Positions 6,450 to 9,619 of a stretch of DNA of 9,619 nt are shown piece after piece. The notes under the pieces were generated by a model, which saw nothing but the letters and a program-made list of their open reading frames with translations, was not told the DNA's origin and made no database searches. Every line of letters begins with the position of its first letter. Position 1 is the stretch's first letter. The stretch is taken from contig JAACEH010000033.1 of assembly GCA_011682595.1 (NCBI GenBank), positions 1 through 9,619 on the forward strand. Direction: 5' to 3'. The translations under genes and the position numbers were made by a program. This stretch comes from Anaerolineaceae bacterium. Lineage in GTDB: Bacteria; Planctomycetota; Phycisphaerae; FEN-1346; JAACEH01.

Positions 6450-7667
6450 TCACCGGCCCTTGATACGGTAGGCCAGCAGCGTGGCGCCGTTGCGGATGTA
6501 GAGCACGCCGCCCGAGATGGCCGGGTGGGCCCAGAGCATTCGCTTCTGCTCCGGCGAGATCTTGAAGCTGCCGACGACGTTGCCATTGGCGGGGTTCACC
6601 AGGCGAATCGTGCCGTCGTGGCCCTGGCAGTAGAGCCGCCCGTCGGCGAAGATGTTCGACGATTTGCCGACCGCCTTGCTCGTGTACTTTGTTTCACCCG
6701 TGCCCATGTCAATGGCCACCAGGCCGCCGCGCGAGGCCGTGCCGAACACGAACTTCCCAACGCGAACGATGCCGCCAAAGTGGTCGTCCAGATCCTTGGT
6801 CGTGTAAACCTGTCGCACCGAGGCCTTCTTGCCCTTGACCGAGAGTTTCAGCCCCTGGCTGCCCCAGCCGTAGCCGCACGAGGAGAAGATGACCCCGTTG
6901 TAGAACGCGATCGACGTGGCGTTCACCTTGTACTTGTTCTGCTGGGCGTGTTTCCAAAGCAACTCGCCCGTCTCGACGTTCACGCCGAAAATGTGAGCCG
7001 AGGAGTAGCCGATCGCCTGGCGAAGACCGCCGAAGTCGATGATCCGCGCCGTGGCGTAGCCGGTCAGAGAATCGACCGCCGGGGTTGCCCAGATCTCCTC
7101 GCCCGTGGTCTTGGCGAGGGCGACCATCGACGCCCGGCCGCCGGGCGAGCAGATCAGCTTGTCGCCATCGACGATCAGCGACTCCGAGACCTTCCAGTTG
7201 AGGTTCTTCGCGCCATAGGTCGAGAGGATATTCTTCGACCAGACTTCCTTGCCGTCGGCGGTCTTCAGACAGACCACCTTGCCCAGGTCGCTCAGCACGT
7301 AAAGGAGGTCGCCGTCGACCGTCGGAGTACTCCGCGATCCGGCGTACTTGCCGCCGGCGACGCCGTCGATCGGCGTCTGCCACAGCACCTTCCCCTTGGC
7401 CTTGGCGTCCAGACACGAGACGGCCAACTTACCGTCGACAATGCCCGAGGTGTAGATGCGGTCGCCGACCACGGCCACGCTGGCGTACCCCTGGCCCACG
7501 GTCTTCTGCCACAGCCGTTTCGGACCGCCCGAGGGCCACGACTTCAGCAACCGCTTCTCGGCCGAATGCCCGTCGCCGGCCGCGCCACGGAACTGCGGCC
7601 AATCCTCGGCCAGGACTCCGGTTACCAGAGCTACGGTCAGGGCAAGAGTCAATGCCAGTCGCTTCAT
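6450..7667 (-). CDS. Secreted PQQ-like beta-propeller (BamB-like) protein
   Basis: This 405-residue protein has a signal peptide (MKRLALTLALTVALVTGVLA, cut after A20) and starts its mature part with EDWPQFRG, a motif frequent in Planctomycetes PQQ-like proteins. The body shows successive propeller blades with the pattern hydrophobic strand - G - hydrophobic strand - D/N-x-x-T/N-G-x-x-x-W: for example VLSDLGKVVCLKTADGKEVW (124-143), then MVALAKTTGEEIW, IFGVNVETGELLWK, LVAIDMGTGETKY and IRLVNPANGNVVG. It resembles the PQQ-binding-like repeat domain shared by BamB and quinoprotein dehydrogenases, but I see no dehydrogenase catalytic part or cytochrome domain. A periplasmic or surface scaffolding role is plausible; the partner is unknown. 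The start is ATG 7667 with GGAGA 7 nt upstream. It is transcribed as a single gene ending at the terminator at 6384-6422. Confidence 0.9.
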   Translation of the reverse strand: MKRLALTLALTVALVTGVLAEDWPQFRGAAGDGHSAEKRLLKSWPSGGPKRLWQKTVGQGYASVAVVGDRIYTSGIVDGKLAVSCLDAKAKGKVLWQTPIDGVAGGKYAGSRSTPTVDGDLLYVLSDLGKVVCLKTADGKEVWSKNILSTYGAKNLNWKVSESLIVDGDKLICSPGGRASMVALAKTTGEEIWATPAVDSLTGYATARIIDFGGLRQAIGYSSAHIFGVNVETGELLWKHAQQNKYKVNATSIAFYNGVIFSSCGYGWGSQGLKLSVKGKKASVRQVYTTKDLDDHFGGIVRVGKFVFGTASRGGLVAIDMGTGETKYTSKAVGKSSNIFADGRLYCQGHDGTIRLVNPANGNVVGSFKISPEQKRMLWAHPAISGGVLYIRNGATLLAYRIKGR

Positions 7668-7723
7668 CCTTCGGTCTCCAACTCAAAGAGGTCCGAGACG
7701 GTCCACAAGTAGCCACGCGTCGC

Positions 7724-7742
7724 TATGACGGCTTATGACGGC
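7724..7742. repeat. Tandem TATGACGGC boxes upstream of the PQQ-like gene
   Basis: TATGACGGC occurs at 7724-7732 and again at 7734-7742, a 10-nt period (about one helical turn), 57-75 nt upstream of the propeller start. Same-face spacing is typical of a regulator binding site; a simple duplication is equally possible. Confidence 0.35.
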
Positions 7743-7810
7743 ACCCATTAAACCATATTCTGCCGCCGAAGTTCTTAGAAACCATCTCAAAATCGTTTCT
7801 CTCACCTCGA

Positions 7811-7929
7811 GGGTGCCACGGTTGCGCCGTTTGCCCCTCGACGGCGCTTGGGGCCCTGAGCCTGTCGAAGGGCAGCCGTGCGATATTCCGCCTTCGGCAC
7901 GGCCGCTGGACTGCGCAACCGTGGCACCC
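7811..7929. repeat. Hairpin-forming dispersed repeat, copy 2 (inverted relative to copy 1)
   Basis: The ends GGGTGCCACGGTTGCGC (7811-7827) and GCGCAACCGTGGCACCC (7913-7929) are perfect 17-bp inverted repeats. Read on the minus strand, the unit aligns gap-free with 43-122 except for one 39-bp insertion at 7833-7871. It forms the core of the MITE-like element. Confidence 0.8.
7833..7871. repeat. 39-bp insertion nested in the hairpin repeat
   Basis: This segment is absent from copy 1 at the matching point (between 100 and 101). On the minus strand it starts with CCTTCGACAGGCTCAGGG, which I recall as resembling a short repeat scattered in many environmental bacterial genomes. It has internal symmetry: GCCCC at 7833-7837 and GGGGC at 7850-7854. 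Confidence 0.6.
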
Positions 7930-8017
7930 GTTCTGAGATAGTTTCTTAGGATTCTGCCGCCCGGCGGCGACTCCGGGAGAGCCCGGAAGATTTGCTTGAC
8001 GAAAACGCCCGCGGGAT

Positions 8018-8046
8018 TTGACTTTCGGCCAGTTCTGAGTCATAGT
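8018..8046 (+). promoter_or_regulatory. Promoter-like sequence upstream of the short RNA or leader
   Basis: TTGACT (8018-8023, 5 of 6 to the -35 consensus) is followed after 17 nt by CATAGT (8041-8046, 4 of 6 with the key A2 and T6 present). The start would be near 8053. ATAGTA or TAGTAA at 18-19 nt spacing are alternative -10 choices. Confidence 0.45.
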
Positions 8047-8052
8047 AAGAAT

Positions 8053-8150
8053 GAAGGTGCCGAGCTTGAAAGAGCAGGGCATTTTCACCGGGGGATTGTG
8101 ACCAAGGGGTGCGCTGCGGCGCGCTGGAGGTCGCGGTCCCCCATTTTTTT
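8053..8150 (+). ncRNA. Candidate small RNA or attenuated leader (about 98 nt)
   Basis: A promoter-like sequence and a strong intrinsic terminator enclose about 98 nt with no ORF carrying a ribosome site. Either this is a free-standing small RNA, or it is the terminated form of the leader of the small PEP-CTERM-like gene, which starts 240 nt downstream and has no other promoter that I could find. I do not recognise a known RNA family. The 5' half (8053-8089) is mostly unpaired by eye. Confidence 0.4.
8090..8150 (+). terminator. Strong intrinsic terminator
   Basis: GGGGGATTGTGACC (8090-8103) pairs over all 14 positions (three G-T wobbles) with GGTCGCGGTCCCCC (8129-8142). The 25-nt loop contains a small GCGC/GCGC stem. 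It is followed by A and seven T (8144-8150). No protein gene on the + strand ends near it, so it must end a non-coding transcript or act as an attenuator. Confidence 0.75.
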
Positions 8151-8390
8151 ATGTGTTGTGGGTTGCGGGACCCACCACATGGAGGAGTCTTGGCGAACTG
8201 AGTCGGATCGCTTGCGGTATGCGCACGTGCTTCTGTGGCGCGCAGGGTGCACTGTCGGTGCAGCCCCGATCGCCTCTGCGGGAGCAACGCGTTCTGTCGT
8301 GAGCGTTGCAGAACGCCCAGGTTGCGCCATGGGCCCGAACGAGGGGATTGAAGCGTCTCTGCCGAGGGCCCGGCCGAAGGAGTCGGTCTG
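8151..8390 (+). promoter_or_regulatory. Hairpin-rich, apparently non-coding leader of the PEP-CTERM-like gene
   Basis: I find no convincing gene or promoter here. Local structure: an imperfect stem at 8153-8180 (GTGGGT/ACCCAC core, loop TGCGGG); a GGGTGCAC...GTGCAGCCC stem near 8247-8268; and a perfect 8-bp stem, GCGTTCTG 8289-8296 with CAGAACGC 8309-8316. At the end, AAGGAG (8377-8382) is the ribosome site of the next gene. An open frame through 7996-8415 crosses the terminator and has no ribosome site or recognisable product, so I do not call it. Confidence 0.4.
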
Positions 8391-8612
8391 TTGTCCAAGT
8401 ATCGTTTGCTGTTAGCGGTGGTCCTGACAGGCCTGATTGCCGTGGCGGGGGTTGCCGCCGCGGCGGAGACGCCGCCGGAAGTTGATATGGCCGGGAGTAA
8501 CCTGTTGCAGACTGTCACGACAACAGGTACTATACCCCTGCTGGAGCCGGCGTCGTTGTGGCTTGCAGGACTCGGAGTCTCGGCGGTCTTTATCCGTCGG
8601 CAGAAAATCTAG
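8391..8612 (+). CDS. Minimal PEP-CTERM-like exported protein (73 residues)
   Basis: The start is TTG at 8391, fixed by AAGGAG 8 nt upstream and by the signal peptide that follows at once (MSKYRLLLAVVLTGLIAVAGVAAA, likely cut after A25). About 25 residues later comes a C-terminal sorting-like tail: LEPASLWLAGLGVSAVFIRRQKI (51-73), that is a PEP-like motif (LEP instead of PEP), a 13-residue hydrophobic helix (55-67) and a basic end (RRQK). This three-part tail matches PEP-CTERM signals processed by exosortase. The segment left after processing would be only about 25 residues, rich in Thr and with no cysteine or repeat. Most PEP-CTERM proteins carry much larger exported domains. No exosortase or polysaccharide gene is in the window. 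It could instead be a small two-span membrane protein. Confidence 0.65.
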   Translation: MSKYRLLLAVVLTGLIAVAGVAAAAETPPEVDMAGSNLLQTVTTTGTIPLLEPASLWLAGLGVSAVFIRRQKI

Positions 8613-8931
8613 GAGGGGGAACGGGAAGAAAGACACCGCCACGGTGGCCGATTGGGAGAGTCTTTTCGGTCAGTCCGGCGGCGGGGCGGCAGGGGTTGCT
8701 GCAGAATCGCTGTCGCAAAAGGACGTCCGGAAAATGAGTCTGCGGAGAGGCGGGCTCAGGGCGTCCGTTCGCTGCGGAGCCCCAGGGAAGGGGTTCCCAA
8801 AGCACCGGGGGAGGCAGGCGGAACTGTTCCCATCCAGTTCCGCAGGTGTTGGCTCGATAAGGCGTTCAGGTTGCGGGGATTCAAAAACTTGAACCGCGGA
8901 TGACGTATCCGAAAAACGAGCCGACCCAATC
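8613..8931 (+). other. Hairpin-rich non-coding stretch between the PEP-CTERM-like gene and its terminator
   Basis: No ORF here has both a ribosome site and a plausible product; the open frames give arginine-rich compositions typical of GC-rich non-coding DNA. Visible structures: GGGAA/TTCCC near 8785-8796; a perfect 9-bp stem GCGGAACTG 8818-8826 with CAGTTCCGC 8835-8843; and TTCAA/TTGAA with flanking GCGG/CCGC at 8873-8897. With the terminator at 8932 this could be a long structured 3' untranslated region or a separate RNA. I looked for RNase P, tmRNA and SRP core motifs and did not find them. Confidence 0.4.
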
Positions 8932-8976
8932 ACGTGGCTTTCGGTTTGCACAGAGCCGGAAGCCACGTTTATTTTT
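8932..8976 (+). terminator. Intrinsic terminator downstream of the PEP-CTERM-like gene
   Basis: ACGTGGCTTTCGG (8932-8944) pairs with CCGGAAGCCACGT (8956-8968), 13 bp with one wobble and an 11-nt loop, followed by TTATTTTT (8969-8976). This is a textbook intrinsic terminator, 320 nt after the nearest upstream stop codon. Confidence 0.88.
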
Positions 8977-9035
8977 GCGCCCGCAGCACGCCAGAGGCGA
9001 CCCTACCCGACTGTGGATGTCACCGGAGAACCCTC

Positions 9036-9065
9036 TTGACTTGTGGAGGTAATACTCGATAATAC
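9036..9065 (+). promoter_or_regulatory. Promoter of the RHH gene with a putative tandem operator
   Basis: TTGACT (9036-9041) and TAATAC (9060-9065) are 18 nt apart; GATAAT at 9058-9063 is an alternative -10. A second identical TAATAC lies at 9050-9055, giving two boxes with a 10-nt period, the outer edges reading GGTA...TACC. Ribbon-helix-helix repressors commonly bind adjacent short boxes cooperatively, so this overlap with the -10 is a good candidate autoregulatory operator. The start would be near 9072, about 44 nt before the ATG. Confidence 0.6.
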
Positions 9066-9115
9066 CCCATGCGTCGGTCGCACTGTCGGGGGATGGCCGG
9101 GGCGGGAGGATGACC

Positions 9116-9424
9116 ATGGCAAAGCCGGATCGTCAGAAGGCCGAAGTGGTGACGCTCAAGATGCCCCCGTCGCTGGTCGAGGCCATGAAGCACATGCCCA
9201 ACCGGTCAGCGTTCATTCGCACGGCCATTCTCAATGCGCTCGACAGCACCTGCCCGTTGTGCCAGGGCACGGGCGTTCTCACGCCGACGCAGCGCCGGCA
9301 CTGGGCCGAGTTTGCCCGCAGTCATGCCCTCCAGGAGTGCAACACGTGCAACGCGTTGCGACTGATCTGCGACAACGAGCCGACGCGCCGCAAGACCGCG
9401 CGGCGATGTGTCGGCGACGCCTGA
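9116..9424 (+). CDS. Ribbon-helix-helix DNA-binding protein with a C-terminal zinc-binding motif
   Basis: The 102-residue product has an N-terminal ribbon-helix-helix pattern: a strand VVTLKMP (11-17), helix one SLVEAMKHM (19-27), the turn PNRS (28-31) and helix two AFIRTAILNAL (32-42). It is followed by two cysteine pairs, C46-PL-C49-QGTG and C75-NT-C78, with C85 nearby. The CxxCxGTG form recalls DnaJ-type or zinc-ribbon knuckles and should bind one zinc ion, which may be structural or a sensor. ATG 9116 is chosen over the in-frame ATG 9110 because GGGAGGA (9104-9110) would be 5 nt from the former but overlaps the latter. Homodimeric DNA binding is expected. A membrane protein gene follows 49 nt later, so this may regulate its own operon. 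I do not know a named family with this exact architecture. Confidence 0.8.
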   Translation: MAKPDRQKAEVVTLKMPPSLVEAMKHMPNRSAFIRTAILNALDSTCPLCQGTGVLTPTQRRHWAEFARSHALQECNTCNALRLICDNEPTRRKTARRCVGDA

Positions 9425-9473
9425 CGTCGCCGACCGACAGGGATCGCCAATCGGGATTGCCTGGAGATTGACC

Positions 9474-9619
9474 ATGGGCCGGATCGCCACGCTGATTCTG
9501 AAGGAGTTCCGCGAGCACGCGCCGTTCACGGTCGTCGGCGCCCTGAGCGGCGTCGTCATCACCCTGGTGGTCTACCACGTCAACCTGTCGGCCGAGACGG
9601 CCGGGACGTTGTTCGAGAT
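9474..9619 (+). CDS. N-terminus of a membrane protein (cut by the window end)
   Basis: ATG 9474 has GGAG (9463-9466) 7 nt upstream. The frame stays open to the window end, giving 48 codons. The peptide starts with an amphipathic stretch, MGRIATLILKEFREHAPFT (1-19), followed by a hydrophobic segment, VVGALSGVVITLVVYHV (20-36), probably the first membrane span. With the preceding RHH protein it looks like a two-gene operon. A multi-span transporter, perhaps for metals, is a guess from the HAPFT-then-helix start and the neighbour; the sequence here is too short to prove it. Confidence 0.7.
   Translation, partial: MGRIATLILKEFREHAPFTVVGALSGVVITLVVYHVNLSAETAGTLFE

Larger units (their letters stand above)
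7768..7950. mobile_element. MITE-like non-autonomous element with 11-bp flanking repeats
   Basis: ATTCTGCCGCC occurs as a perfect direct repeat at 7757-7767 and 7951-7961, directly bounding a 183-bp segment. Just inside lie imperfect inverted repeats (7772-7789 and 7934-7951, 15 of 18 matching; the last base of the right one overlaps the flanking repeat). The core is a hairpin repeat (7811-7929). There is no coding capacity for a transposase. Direct repeats plus terminal inverted repeats suggest insertion with target-site duplication, by a transposase encoded elsewhere. Alternatively it is an intergenic hairpin cassette whose flanking repeat belongs to the unit. Confidence 0.5.

Noticed and set aside
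6255..7712. Long + strand open frame opposite the PQQ-like gene
   Set aside because: Antisense shadow of the propeller gene; it also crosses that gene's terminator and start region.
7996..8415. Open frame of 139 codons on the + strand upstream of the PEP-CTERM-like gene
   Set aside because: It runs through a strong intrinsic terminator and several hairpins, has no ribosome site at its starts (including ATG 8179) and gives no recognisable domain.
8437..8903. Arginine-rich open frames after the PEP-CTERM-like gene
   Set aside because: They overlap hairpins, lack ribosome sites at usable starts and have a composition typical of random GC-rich frames.
8613..8976. Possible RNase P, tmRNA or SRP RNA
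   Set aside because: The core conserved motifs of these RNAs are not present; only generic stems were seen.
1..9619. CRISPR array, retron, transposase or phage module
   Set aside because: No regularly spaced direct repeats, reverse transcriptase, recombinase or phage structural gene was found on either strand.

Overview
The window looks like chromosomal DNA of a GC-rich, Planctomycetes-type bacterium (Phycisphaerae or a relative would fit). This is an inference from gene content: a formylglycine-type sulfatase, a secreted PQQ-like propeller whose mature N-terminus starts with the DWPQFRG motif common in that phylum, a small protein with a PEP-CTERM-like tail, a lipoprotein-like serpin, and several intergenic hairpin repeats. 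There is no rRNA or tRNA gene, CRISPR array, transposase or phage gene.

Layout. Positions 1-211 hold a hairpin repeat and the short upstream region of a thioredoxin-type arsenate reductase (arsC, 212-661, +). A strong hairpin separates it from a serpin with a lipoprotein-like signal peptide (752-2053, +). The serpin converges through about 150 bp of hairpins and repeats on an AsmA-like membrane-anchored protein (2201-3103, -). That gene is divergent from a sulfatase without a signal peptide (3291-4646, +). The sulfatase is followed by a possible 9-codon ORF and a SpoIIE/RsbU-type PP2C phosphatase (4786-5559, +). The phosphatase converges on a thiol peroxidase (tpx, 5633-6148, -), upstream of which lies a PQQ-like propeller protein (6450-7667, -) with a very good intrinsic terminator.

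The 7.7-9.1 kb part is the least ordinary. It holds (i) a MITE-like element, about 183 bp, with imperfect terminal inverted repeats and perfect 11-bp flanking direct repeats; its core is a second copy of the hairpin repeat at the window's left end, here carrying a 39-bp insertion; (ii) a promoter-like sequence followed about 100 bp later by a strong intrinsic terminator, suggesting a small RNA or an attenuated leader; (iii) a 73-codon, TTG-started protein that is little more than a signal peptide joined to a PEP-CTERM-like tail; (iv) about 320 bp of hairpin-rich, apparently non-coding sequence ending at another strong intrinsic terminator.

At the right edge a short ribbon-helix-helix protein with a four-cysteine zinc-binding tail (9116-9424, +) is followed after 49 nt by the start of a membrane protein cut off by the window end (9474 onward). 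The promoter in front carries two identical 6-bp boxes one helical turn apart, over the -10, which suggests autoregulation. A metal- or redox-responsive regulator plus its transporter is an attractive but unproven reading.

Most genes look like separate transcription units. The likely co-transcribed pairs are the RHH regulator with the membrane protein, and perhaps the sulfatase with the phosphatase.
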